A stretch of 64,000 bases of DNA from Calditrichales bacterium MX18-03 (GTDB lineage Bacteria; Bacillota; Clostridia; Lutisporales; Lutisporaceae). Each line of letters starts with the position of its first letter. Positions within the stretch are counted from its first letter, which is position 1. The position numbers were made by a program, and so were the translations under genes. The DNA is taken from contig JAJGRE010000001.1 of NCBI GenBank assembly GCA_021083345.1, forward strand, positions 1,054,001-1,118,000, in the 5' to 3' direction. The notes under the pieces were generated by a model that saw nothing but the letters and a program-made list of their open reading frames with translations, searched no databases and was not told the origin of the DNA. Positions 44,702 to 53,477 of the stretch are shown one piece after another.

Positions 44702-46096
44702 CTATGCCTTGCACAAGGTGAACCAGAAGCTGGTACCTGAACCAGCTTTGCTCTCTACGCCATAGGCGCTTTCATGGGCCTCCAGGATACTCCTGACAAT
44801 GGCAAGCCCCAGGCCGGTTCCCCCGTTTCCGCTGCTGCTCTGCCCCGTTCCCTTGTAAAACCGGTCCCAGATGTGCGGCAGGTCTTTCTCAGGGATTCCT
44901 TCTCCGCTGTCAGCCACGACCAGTTTTATAGTATTTCCATGTTCCAATGCGCTTATGCTCAGTGTGCCCCCGGATTCAGTATGGCTGAATCCGTTATGGA
45001 CCAGGTTATACAGTACCTGCTCAATCCGGCTTTCATCTCCCAGGACGTTGAGGACGGTGCCGGGAATATCGGCTATGAAGTTTACCCCTCTCTCGTCTTG
45101 AAGATAATGGAAACGCTCCATCACAGTCCGGACAGTTCCGCCTATGTCAAAAGCGGCCTTATCCAATTGGAAATACTGTGATTGGATCTGCGCAAGGTTC
45201 AATATATCGTCAACCATTTCCTTCAAGCGGTCTGTCTCCTCCAATATGATGTTCAATTGCTTCTCTCTTTTTTCCGGGTTGTTGCCTGAAACATCCTTGA
45301 TTGTCTCGGCATATCCCTTAATGAGGCTCAAAGGCGTCCTGAATTCATGAGAAACATTGGCGATCAATTCTTCCCTCAGCCGCTCAATTTTTTGCAGCTG
45401 TCTGGAAAGGTCATTGATGGTATCGGAAAGCATGCCCAGCTCATCCAAGGTTTTTACTTCCAGTTTTATGGATAGGTTTCCTTCCGCCATCTGTCGAGCG
45501 GCCTTATTGATATTGATAATGGGATCTGTAAATATCTTGGAAAAAAAGTAACTGAGTACCAACGACACCATGATCAGGATAATGGTGATCATCCCCAGCT
45601 GCTGCTTCAGTATGGATGCCGTCTCCTCGACTGCGGCCAGCGGTGCGTTCAACAGCACAGCACCTGTTATATGGATGCCTTCCCTGAGGGGAATCCCCGC
45701 CATCAACATCTGGTTCATAAAGCGGTTGTGGTATATCCGTTTCACTGTTTTTTCACCGCTTAATGCTTCTTCGAAAATATTCTTCCTGTCAAAATTCATC
45801 CCCATCATCCGGGGTGCATACTGGCTGCGGAATAGGCCGGTACCATCCAAGCGATATGCTTCAATTGATACATTATACTTCAGGTACATTTGCTCCGCTT
45901 TATCCTCCAGCTGCGCTTCAGATGCCCCGTCAAGCAGCAGCTCCGCGAAGTCGGTGCCTTCCTTTATGATCCGGTTGGACTGGCTGACAACATAATACTT
46001 GTCCAGCATTTCAATCTGGAACAGCCACAGCAAACCCAGCATCACGGCAATCAGCGCCAGCATCAGGAGCCAGAGCTTGGTCGAAATCTTCTTCAT
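44702..46096 (-). CDS. Sensor histidine kinase
   Basis: The 464-aa membrane kinase has TM1 (about residues 8-27), an extracellular sensor region of about 135 residues, TM2 (about 167-187), HAMP, HisKA with NVSHEFRTPLSLIKGYAETI (phosphorylatable His), and HATPase_c with the N box NLVHNGFSH, GEGIPEKDLPHIWDRFYKG and GGTGLGLAIVRSI. It overlaps the response-regulator stop by 4 bp, so they form one operon. The signal is unknown. Its divergent neighbour encodes a secreted DUF2680 protein. Confidence 0.95.
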   Translation of the reverse strand: MKKISTKLWLLMLALIAVMLGLLWLFQIEMLDKYYVVSQSNRIIKEGTDFAELLLDGASEAQLEDKAEQMYLKYNVSIEAYRLDGTGLFRSQYAPRMMGMNFDRKNIFEEALSGEKTVKRIYHNRFMNQMLMAGIPLREGIHITGAVLLNAPLAAVEETASILKQQLGMITIILIMVSLVLSYFFSKIFTDPIININKAARQMAEGNLSIKLEVKTLDELGMLSDTINDLSRQLQKIERLREELIANVSHEFRTPLSLIKGYAETIKDVSGNNPEKREKQLNIILEETDRLKEMVDDILNLAQIQSQYFQLDKAAFDIGGTVRTVMERFHYLQDERGVNFIADIPGTVLNVLGDESRIEQVLYNLVHNGFSHTESGGTLSISALEHGNTIKLVVADSGEGIPEKDLPHIWDRFYKGTGQSSSGNGGTGLGLAIVRSILEAHESAYGVESKAGSGTSFWFTLCKA

Positions 46097-46785
46097 TTGA
46101 TTACCCCCAGCTCAAATTTATAACCCACTCCCCAGACGGTTACGATGAGGTGCCGGTATACACCCAGACTTTCCCTCAGCATTTTGACATGGGTATCCAC
46201 CGTTCTGTCATCGCCGCCGAACTCATAACCCCAGACCTTATCCAGCAGCTGGTCCCGGGTAAAGACATGGTCCTGATTTTTGACAAAAAAGCTTAGCAAC
46301 TCATATTCCTTGGGTGTTAAATCAATATTATCGCCCTTGATGGTGACCCGCCTTGCGTTCAGGTTTATTTTCAGGTCTTGGTACTCAAACAGCTCACTGC
46401 TTGGGGTCCTGTCACGTGCCCCTGCCGTCCTTCTGAGCACCGCTTTAATGCGGGCAACCAGTTCCCTCGGGCTGAAGGGTTTTATGATATAATCGTCTAC
46501 ACCCAGCTCAAAACCGAACAATCGGTCGTATTCCTCTCCTCTTGCTGTCAGCATGATAACCGGTATTTGTGAATGTCTTCTGATTTCCCTTAATACACTC
46601 CAGCCGTCAATCTTGGGCAGCATTACGTCCAGAATGATCAAATCAAAACCGCCTGTCTTCCAGCTCTGGATTCCGGATTCACCATCCTGTGCCTCCGTTA
46701 CCTCCAGTCCTTCACTTTCCAGATACTCTGCAACCATTTCCCTTATGCGTTTCTCATCTTCCACCAACAATATTTTTTCGGCCAT
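46093..46785 (-). CDS. OmpR/PhoB family response regulator
   Basis: The 230-aa protein has a receiver domain (KILLVEDEKRIREMV; phospho-acceptor Asp in LIILDVMLPKIDGW; conserved Lys in YIIKPFSPREL) and a winged-helix DNA-binding domain (VTIKGDNIDLTPKEYELLSFFVKN; GDDRTVDTHVKMLRESLG). ATG 46785 follows GGGAAGTGG; the longer frame would start upstream of that site. Its stop overlaps the kinase start by 4 bp. Confidence 0.95.
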   Translation of the reverse strand: MAEKILLVEDEKRIREMVAEYLESEGLEVTEAQDGESGIQSWKTGGFDLIILDVMLPKIDGWSVLREIRRHSQIPVIMLTARGEEYDRLFGFELGVDDYIIKPFSPRELVARIKAVLRRTAGARDRTPSSELFEYQDLKINLNARRVTIKGDNIDLTPKEYELLSFFVKNQDHVFTRDQLLDKVWGYEFGGDDRTVDTHVKMLRESLGVYRHLIVTVWGVGYKFELGVIK

Positions 46786-46971
46786 AAAACCACTTCCCAA
46801 TCTGATTCTTTACCTTCATTATATAAGTCATGCACCGGCAGCACAATGGCTTTGAGCTTGTCCCGGCAATTTTCATCAATCTATCACAATTTGAACATAA
46901 GGTGCTCAAATTTGTTTTATAGAATAAAGATAACAGGTCAATCCAAAAACCTATTTGAAAGGATGAGAAAA

Positions 46972-47520
46972 ATGAAAAAAATGTTATTAATCGGAACACT
47001 GATTCTGGCTTTGGTGGTGACAGCACTTCCGGTATTTGCCGACAGCAGCCAAAGCATCCTGTCCAAAATCACAGGCATAAGCGATGAAAAGATTGCCGAA
47101 TATCGTACGCAAGGAATCGGTTACGGGCAATTGATTCCGGCTTCCATTATTGCAAAAAAAGCAGACATGGACCTTGATGATGTATTCAAGCTCAGAAGCG
47201 CAGGTAAAAGCTACTATACCATCGCAACAGAAAACGGTATCAAGGAAGACGACTACAAGAACGATCTGCTGGACAAAAGAAACGACTATGTCGACGAACA
47301 GGTTAAAGCCGGTGTCATAACAGCCGAGCAGGGAAAGCTGATCAAGGAAAGAATGGCTGCCAATATTGAAAGTTGCAACGGCCTGACGCCTGGAGCCGGC
47401 AGACTGAATGGCGGCTGCGGCATGGGTGGCGGCTTCGGCCGATCCGGCAACGGCGGCGGTTTTGGAAGAGGTAGGCTGGGCAGCCAAGGCTTTGGTTTCC
47501 GCACAACAACGACTCAATAG
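46972..47520 (+). CDS. Secreted DUF2680-type protein with a Gly-rich tail
   Basis: A signal peptide (MKKMLLIGTLILALVVTALPVFA) is followed by a domain with two repeats of the pattern seen in DUF2680 proteins, where TAEQGKLIKERM is a typical core (VKAGVITAEQGKLIKERMAANIESCNG). The last 40 residues are Gly-, Arg- and Phe-rich (GGCGMGGGFGRSGNGG...). The function is unknown. It is divergent from the two-component system, with a short dyad (ATTTGA...TCAAAT, about 46888-46910) in the shared region, so it may be a target of that system. ATG 46972 follows GAAAGGATGAG; an in-frame ATG lies 9 nt upstream. Confidence 0.85.
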   Translation: MKKMLLIGTLILALVVTALPVFADSSQSILSKITGISDEKIAEYRTQGIGYGQLIPASIIAKKADMDLDDVFKLRSAGKSYYTIATENGIKEDDYKNDLLDKRNDYVDEQVKAGVITAEQGKLIKERMAANIESCNGLTPGAGRLNGGCGMGGGFGRSGNGGGFGRGRLGSQGFGFRTTTTQ

Positions 47521-47534
47521 CAGAGAAAGAAAAA

Positions 47535-47567
47535 CGGATTGCAGAATCAAATCTGCAATCCGTTTTT
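47535..47567. terminator. Terminator overlapping the end of the S41 peptidase gene
   Basis: An 11-bp stem (CGGATTGCAGA with its complement) is flanked by A- and T-runs on both sides, so it can work for both convergent genes. Its right arm contains the last codons and stop of the peptidase gene on the minus strand. Confidence 0.88.
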
Positions 47568-48800
47568 ACGAATCCACTCCAATACCGGATCGCTCCCTTC
47601 CCGGTAAGCAGCAAAAGTCTCCTCTATCACCTTATCCGGCTCCAGCGTATTGATATCCTCATCCACCCATTTAAAATACTTGGTAGAATACCGGATCGGC
47701 ATCTCGCTGTTTGGAAGCATGAATTGCTTTACCTCGCCGTAGTGGTTAGGTTCTCCTCCCGTCGCTTCTCCCACAAAATAGGCATTTGTTTCTTTCTTCA
47801 AGCGAATGGCATTTAAAACAGCAGAAGAAAAAGTGTCCCTTCCGATTATCACATAAAGCTTGCCCGGCTGATTAAAACTACTGTGTTTCACTGCTTTGAC
47901 AAAGGGTTCAAGGATAGGCGAGCTTCCACCGCGATTATCCCTTATATCCAAAATCAGCTTTTCTACTTTATGGCTTTCTACAAAATCCCAGAATTCCTTG
48001 GCGAAAATCTCAAAAGGCTTGTCTCTCATCTGTCGGCAGCTGTTGTAGTTCAGGTATACCGTCTTATCTTCCTCAAAATACGCGTACCAATAATTCTCGT
48101 CCGGGCGGCTTCGGTACAACGGCACAGGCTTATCTGACGTCTCTGCCCCTACATATTCCTTATAACTTATCGGCTTCATCTTTATCTTTTTCTTTTCACC
48201 ATTTGCCAGCTCCATCTCCAACTCGATCTCATCCGACGTGCTTAAACCAAAATATTGAATAACGCCCGGTATCGGCAGATAATAGATGATCTGGGTTCTG
48301 AACCAGCTTTCATTGGCTTCACCCAGCACGGGTCTGAGCTTATTAACCACTTCTTCAATCTTTCTGCCGTTCAGGGAGATAAGCCTGGCATCCAGCAATT
48401 CTACATGTTCTATGTTCGTACGGGTAACATAGATACCTTCGGCAAACCAGTGCAACTCCAGCGGATACTGATACTCAGCACCTACACTGGATCCCGTATG
48501 GGTATCACCCAGACCGGCCAGGATCACGCTCAATGCAATCTCGATTTGTTCGTCGGTATAAGCGGGAATCTTATGTTTCAGTTCTTCCAGCTGTCGGTGA
48601 AACGCTTCCTCGGTAAGATGAAAATACAAGTTCTTATGAACCTTTGGCAGGGTTCTTTCCAAATAGGTAATGTCATTCACCCAGCGAGAGTCCCGGTCTT
48701 CAGCCAGATAAGGCTTTGTTGAAGGGATACGGCTGCACCCGATCAGTAAAAGCGAAAACGCAAGTATAACGCTTACGAGCAGTAAATCATACTTTCTCAT
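47547..48800 (-). CDS. S41 family peptidase, lipoprotein, in the Bce-type operon
   Basis: The 417-aa protein has a lipoprotein signal (LLVSVILAFSLLLIGCS, lipobox LIGC). It also has an S41/tail-specific protease-like domain with GLGDTHTG, LILDIRDNRGGSSPILEPF, the Ser nucleophile in GRDTFSSAVLNAIRLK, and GEATGGEPNHYGEV. It overlaps the preceding ABC permease gene by 14 bp. S41 domain proteins of this form may act on peptides outside the membrane, so a link with a peptide antibiotic response is a fair inference. Confidence 0.88.
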   Translation of the reverse strand: MRKYDLLLVSVILAFSLLLIGCSRIPSTKPYLAEDRDSRWVNDITYLERTLPKVHKNLYFHLTEEAFHRQLEELKHKIPAYTDEQIEIALSVILAGLGDTHTGSSVGAEYQYPLELHWFAEGIYVTRTNIEHVELLDARLISLNGRKIEEVVNKLRPVLGEANESWFRTQIIYYLPIPGVIQYFGLSTSDEIELEMELANGEKKKIKMKPISYKEYVGAETSDKPVPLYRSRPDENYWYAYFEEDKTVYLNYNSCRQMRDKPFEIFAKEFWDFVESHKVEKLILDIRDNRGGSSPILEPFVKAVKHSSFNQPGKLYVIIGRDTFSSAVLNAIRLKKETNAYFVGEATGGEPNHYGEVKQFMLPNSEMPIRYSTKYFKWVDEDINTLEPDKVIEETFAAYREGSDPVLEWIRKNGLQI

Positions 48801-50739
48801 GAACTCCCCACCCCCTTACAACCATATTTTTATATTTCTTGCCCATCAATACATAGAATCCGGTCATCGCCAGTATCAGAATGCCAACCCCCGCCAGGAT
48901 ACAGCCGGTGAATTGATAGTGGATAAACGACTCTAAGGCTTTGATAGCCATAACACCATGCATTAAACCTAATAACGATGGCAGGAGAAAGGCTATACTT
49001 AACTGAGTATAGATACTAACCGCGATATCCTTTTCCGTCATCCCAATTTTCATCAGGATTTTATATTGCTCCCGGTCCAGGATAGCATCGCTTAGAATTT
49101 TAAAATAAAGGGTGCTGAAGGTAGAAATCATAAAGACAAGCGTCATCACTAAGCCCATAAAATAAAAGGCCCCGATCAGATAGTACTTGTATTGAAACTG
49201 CCCGGCGTAGCTGTTGAGGTTGCCACCGGGGTTTTTCATCACACCGGCGATCTTTTGCACTAATGTTATGCTGTCTTCCGGATCTGTGATGTTGATTCCG
49301 TACAGTGACATCACCGGGTTGTTTTTCTTCAGTTCATCAAACTGCTCATCTGTAACGATATAGGTCTGATAGCAGCCAATATCATGCATTTCACCTATGA
49401 ACGGAATCTTGACCTCCTTTTTGAGGATATACTCCCTGCCCTGGATAACCAGATGATCTCCGATATAACTGATGCCCGAAAAAACCAGGTTGGCGTGTAA
49501 AATGCTTACTGTTTCGTTATCCAGGGGCTCAATATCCGCTATGATTTCCCGGTAATTCCCCGGCCGGGTTACCATTAATGATTGCTTAACTTCAGAAAAG
49601 CCGGTAATCAGACAGGTTTCAATCTGTTCAGCAAGACCGTTGCGGTAAGACACTCTACCCTTGACAAAATGCGTTTCGTGCTCGGTAAGAATCTGATGCG
49701 GCGACTCTTGGATCAGCGCTTTAATCCTTTGGTTTGTTGCCTCACCCTGACTCATATAGGTGATACTGAAAGGCGCTTCGACAGTCGCATTGGTATCGGC
49801 AAAATACTTGAGAGCCAGGCTCCCGCTAAAAGCCGCTAGCGTTGCAGCGCAAAGGATTGCCGTCATAGCCAGGCTCCGGTAATTTGTTCCCAGCCGGAAC
49901 AAGGTATTGCTGAAGCTTACCAGCCTGGAACCTTTATAGATCACTCTTTTATTCGCAATCAGCGCCTTTAAAATGATCGCTAAAAAGCTGCCGAAGACAA
50001 AATAAGTGCCGATGATGATCAGGATCAGGATTAAAACACTGGTCTCCATAAAATTCAAAGGCAGATCAAACGGCAGATTAAGAATATTTACAGCTAAATA
50101 ATAAGCCGTAAGGATACAGAACACACCCATGAAGCCTCGGATCCATCTGATTTTCGGCAGGCTTTGTTCTTTCTTGGATGCATTCATAATCTCAATCAGC
50201 TTGCTTCTGCGCACCATCCAATAATTTACCATACCCATCAACAGGATGATAAAGGCAAAGATCAATATAAGCAAACTAACCGCCTTGATGGGGATATAAA
50301 ACGGGATCCGGATATTAAGAATCATTGCTTTGCCGAGCAGCATAAAAAAGAGTTTGGAAAACAATAACCCGACAGGCAGGCCGATGAGCATGGCTGTTCC
50401 TCCCAGCATCATGCTCTCCAGAGCAAAGACAGTACCGACTTTGCTGCATGGAATACCCATCAGCATATAGGTTCCAATTTCCTTGAAACGCAGCTTGTAG
50501 AAAAAATTATTGGCGTGGAGCATAAAAGACAGCACGGTCAAAAACAAGATTATACTGCACAAGGAACTCGCCACCTGCGCAAAAACGTACTGTTCATCGA
50601 GAACCTTTAGATAAGGGTTGTAGTTGACTGCTAAGAAATTATAATAGATCGCCGTCGACAGGATCAATACCGCTAAATAAAATTTATAAAGTCTCAGGTT
50701 GTTCTTAAAGAGCAGCCAGGAGATTTTAAAGGCGCTCAT
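48787..50739 (-). CDS. BceB-type ABC transporter permease (FtsX family)
   Basis: The 650-aa membrane protein has about ten TM helices: one N-terminal TM, FtsX-like groups (residues about 55-170, 195-280, 560-650) and a large extracellular domain (about residues 310-520). This topology is that of BceB/YtsD/VraG permeases, which sense and remove peptide antibiotics such as bacitracin. ATG 50739 follows GGGAGGTGAGAG. It overlaps both the ATPase gene upstream and the S41 peptidase gene downstream. Confidence 0.9.
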   Translation of the reverse strand: MSAFKISWLLFKNNLRLYKFYLAVLILSTAIYYNFLAVNYNPYLKVLDEQYVFAQVASSLCSIILFLTVLSFMLHANNFFYKLRFKEIGTYMLMGIPCSKVGTVFALESMMLGGTAMLIGLPVGLLFSKLFFMLLGKAMILNIRIPFYIPIKAVSLLILIFAFIILLMGMVNYWMVRRSKLIEIMNASKKEQSLPKIRWIRGFMGVFCILTAYYLAVNILNLPFDLPLNFMETSVLILILIIIGTYFVFGSFLAIILKALIANKRVIYKGSRLVSFSNTLFRLGTNYRSLAMTAILCAATLAAFSGSLALKYFADTNATVEAPFSITYMSQGEATNQRIKALIQESPHQILTEHETHFVKGRVSYRNGLAEQIETCLITGFSEVKQSLMVTRPGNYREIIADIEPLDNETVSILHANLVFSGISYIGDHLVIQGREYILKKEVKIPFIGEMHDIGCYQTYIVTDEQFDELKKNNPVMSLYGINITDPEDSITLVQKIAGVMKNPGGNLNSYAGQFQYKYYLIGAFYFMGLVMTLVFMISTFSTLYFKILSDAILDREQYKILMKIGMTEKDIAVSIYTQLSIAFLLPSLLGLMHGVMAIKALESFIHYQFTGCILAGVGILILAMTGFYVLMGKKYKNMVVRGWGVHEKV

Positions 50740-51490
50740 TCCTCTCACCTCCCAGCAAAGCAATCATGTTCAGAATCTTTTTGAAGAATTCTTTGGCATT
50801 TCCATTTGTTTCCAGTTTACTGCTGATCATCCCGTCTTTCAGGAACAATACCCGGTCACAATAACTGGCGGCCGAAGCATCATGCGTCACCATCACCACA
50901 GTGGTCGCGTACTTGTTAGTGATATTCTGAAAGCAAGCCAATAATTCGGAGGCCGCTTTGGAATCCAGCGCCCCGGTAGGCTCGTCAGCAAACAAGATTT
51001 TGGGGTCATTGACCAAGGCACGGCAGACAGCGGCTCTTTGCTTCTGCCCACCTGAAAGCTGGTAGGGATATTTGTCCAGCTGGTCATCGATGCCAAACAG
51101 CACCGTCAGCTCCCGGACTTTGCGCAAAATCTCTTCCGTCTTTTTATTATTCAGCGTCAGGGGTAAAGCAATATTGTCCCGGATTGTCATATTGTCCAGA
51201 AGATTGAATTCCTGAAAGACAAAACCAATCATATCCCTGCGAAACAGGGCCAGTTCTTTTTCCTTTAAGGTGCTGATCTCCCTGCCGCCGATAATTACCC
51301 GTCCTTTTGTCGGCTTATCAATGGAAGAAATGATATTGAGCAAGGTTGTTTTCCCGGAACCGGACGGTCCCATGACAGCCACGAACGCACCCATATCAAT
51401 CTCAAAACTTACCTCATGCAGTGCCCGGCAAGCTGCACCCCGCTGTCCGAAAATCTTGGTCAGATCCTTTACTTCAATCATTGAAGCCAT
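50726..51490 (-). CDS. BceA-type ABC transporter ATP-binding protein
   Basis: The 254-aa ATPase has Walker A VMGPSGSGKTTLLN, signature LSGGQKQRAAVCRAL, Walker B ILFADEPTGALDSK and the His switch MVTHDASAAS. These are characteristic of the MacB/LolD/BceA group. It overlaps the permease by 14 bp. ATG 51490 has AAAGGAGGAAG upstream. Confidence 0.95.
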   Translation of the reverse strand: MASMIEVKDLTKIFGQRGAACRALHEVSFEIDMGAFVAVMGPSGSGKTTLLNIISSIDKPTKGRVIIGGREISTLKEKELALFRRDMIGFVFQEFNLLDNMTIRDNIALPLTLNNKKTEEILRKVRELTVLFGIDDQLDKYPYQLSGGQKQRAAVCRALVNDPKILFADEPTGALDSKAASELLACFQNITNKYATTVVMVTHDASAASYCDRVLFLKDGMISSKLETNGNAKEFFKKILNMIALLGGERNERL

Positions 51491-51586
51491 ATTACTTCCT
51501 CCTTTATCGTCTTCCGGTATGATTCTATTGTAAGATTATTGCCCCCCAGGTTCTATCGGTTTAGATGACAATTTGGAAGTTTAACA

Positions 51587-51600
51587 TGACAATTATGTCA
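51587..51600. promoter_or_regulatory. Probable BceR-type operator upstream of the ABC genes
   Basis: TGACAATTATGTCA is a perfect 5-bp inverted repeat with a 4-bp spacer. A second TGACA half lies 21 bp away (51566-51570), two helical turns. BceR-like regulators are known to bind inverted repeats of this geometry upstream of bceAB operons. The site lies directly after the histidine kinase stop. Confidence 0.75.
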
Positions 51601-51602
51601 CT

Positions 51603-52646
51603 TTAGCTTCGTTGGCGCTGTAAATAGTCAGTCAGCTTATAAAAAGACAGTATGAACTCGGTATACGCCCCCTGCTTACTCCGTACTTGCAGACCAATGC
51701 TCAAGGTGTTAGCGATTTTCTTTGCATAATACATGCCCATACCGGTTGATTTTGTACTCATTCTGCCATTGCTGCCGGTGAATCCTTTATCAAAGACACG
51801 GTCAAGCTCTTCCTTGGGGATACCGATGCCGTTATCTCTCAGATGCAGGTGGTACCCCTGCTCATTTTCCCGGCTGAAAATGTTGATTTCTCCATTTTCA
51901 GCCGTGTATTTGCTGCTGTTATTGAGAATCTGGACAATTATATAATGGACCCACTTTTTGTCGCTGATACAATGATGCGGTCTCAAATCATTATGAATGC
52001 AGATACCCTTTTTAATAAAGAATTCAGCGTTATCGCGGATTGCTTCCTTGACAACCTGTTCCACGTCGACATTCTCCGATACGATGTCTTCGCTGTAATG
52101 ATTGGCCCTGGTGATAAACAGGGCCTGGTTGATCCGAAACTTCATTTGTTCGATCTGGAATATTAGTTTATTGACGATATCCGGTTCATTTTCCAGCCGG
52201 TTGACAACCATTTCACAGACAGAAAGGTTCACTTTCAAGTCATGGACGGACTGGGTCAGATAATCTTTTAAATCGTTCATCCTCTGCTGGTAGTCGTTTT
52301 CACGCTGGCTGAACTTCTCCCTTGCATAATCGAGCAGTTCACTCATCATACTGATACCGGGGACACTGTCTTCCCCTGCCTCAGATAGCTGCGTGAAGAG
52401 CCAGGCGATGTCCTGCCCCTCTATCATCGCTTGCCTGATTTTTGTATAGGCTTTGTCCATCCGCCGGAAGTGAAAAAAATACCCGGTTGCAGATAAGAAA
52501 ACCATCAGCAGATCCAAATAAAAAACCTCCCCTAGAGTTTTAGCCAGGGGAGTACTTGTCAGTAAAATCAAATTGATCAGTATAATGATGCCGGCATGAC
52601 AGGCAATCCATTCCCACTGTCCCTTGATATAGGCCATCGTCCTCAT
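51603..52646 (-). CDS. BceS-type intramembrane-sensing histidine kinase
   Basis: The 347-aa kinase has only two TM helices with a very short loop (residues about 12-60), then HisKA-like SVHDLKVNLSV with the phosphorylatable His and HATPase_c (QILNNSSKYT, RDNGIGIPKEELDRVFDKGFTG, STGMGMYYAKKIA). The lack of an extracellular domain is the mark of Bce-type kinases, which take their signal from the transporter. It overlaps the response regulator by 4 bp. Confidence 0.93.
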   Translation of the reverse strand: MRTMAYIKGQWEWIACHAGIIILINLILLTSTPLAKTLGEVFYLDLLMVFLSATGYFFHFRRMDKAYTKIRQAMIEGQDIAWLFTQLSEAGEDSVPGISMMSELLDYAREKFSQRENDYQQRMNDLKDYLTQSVHDLKVNLSVCEMVVNRLENEPDIVNKLIFQIEQMKFRINQALFITRANHYSEDIVSENVDVEQVVKEAIRDNAEFFIKKGICIHNDLRPHHCISDKKWVHYIIVQILNNSSKYTAENGEINIFSRENEQGYHLHLRDNGIGIPKEELDRVFDKGFTGSNGRMSTKSTGMGMYYAKKIANTLSIGLQVRSKQGAYTEFILSFYKLTDYLQRQRS

Positions 52647-53332
52647 AATATCACATACCCCATTCCTTTTTTTGTCGTAATGAAAGACCGAAGTCCAAAT
52701 TCCTCCAGCTTGAGCCTGACGCGATTGACATTAACGGTCAAGGTATTCTCATTGACATAGATCTCATCGTCCCACAATCCCCGCATCAAAGCTTCTCTGG
52801 TCACGATTTTTCCTTGGCTTTCCATCAGGAGCTTTAAGATTTTCAGTTCATTCTTGGTCAATTCACACTTTTTATCCTCATAGATGGCCACAGCCCCCTC
52901 AATATGGACGGTAAGCCCCCGGCACCGTAGAACCTGGGATTCCTGGTAATTATATTCATAGGCTCTGCGGATAACAGCCTGAAGCTTGGCTACTAAAACA
53001 GCATTGTCAAAAGGCTTGGTCAGGTAGTCATCGCCGCCGTTATTCATGCCCATAATGATATCCATATTGCTGTCCCTGGAAGAAATATAAATGACAGGAA
53101 CAGAAGAAATCTCCCTGATCTTCTTGCACCAGTGGAATCCGTCAAAGCTGGGGATATTGACATCCATTAAAACAACATGCGGCTGTATGGTCAGGAATTC
53201 ATCCATGATGTTGTCAAACATCGCTGCGATCCATACATCATAGCCCCACTTCAGCAGCAGCTTAGAAATCTCTTCAGCCAACATCCCGTCATCTTCAACA
53301 AGGTATATACGGTATTGTTCTTTTATTATCAT
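52643..53332 (-). CDS. BceR-type response regulator
   Basis: The 229-aa OmpR-family regulator has the receiver (YRIYLVEDDGMLAEEI; Asp in VVLMDVNIPSFDG; Lys in YLTKPFDNAVL) and a winged helix ending YVNENTLTVNVNRVRLKLEE, the text typical of BceR. The start is ATG 53332 with GAGG 8 nt upstream. It is the first gene of the regulator-kinase pair, which the operator at 51587 follows. Confidence 0.94.
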   Translation of the reverse strand: MIIKEQYRIYLVEDDGMLAEEISKLLLKWGYDVWIAAMFDNIMDEFLTIQPHVVLMDVNIPSFDGFHWCKKIREISSVPVIYISSRDSNMDIIMGMNNGGDDYLTKPFDNAVLVAKLQAVIRRAYEYNYQESQVLRCRGLTVHIEGAVAIYEDKKCELTKNELKILKLLMESQGKIVTREALMRGLWDDEIYVNENTLTVNVNRVRLKLEEFGLRSFITTKKGMGYVIL

Positions 53333-53422
53333 CTTGAATTCCTCATACATTTTTCACTTTATTCTAATTTTACCATATACAAGTAGTTAACGCATTCGGA
53401 AAATCATTTCTTCTCCAATGTA

Positions 53423-53457
53423 AAACAGGCACGCCACCCAAAGCAGCATGCCTGTTT
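53423..53457 (-). terminator. Terminator of the ppdK gene
   Basis: AAACAGGCA (53423-53431) and TGCCTGTTT (53449-53457) form a 9-bp stem with a 17-nt loop, 20 bp past the stop. The T-run is short. Confidence 0.65.
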
Positions 53458-53477
53458 CATCTTTATGCTAATTTACC

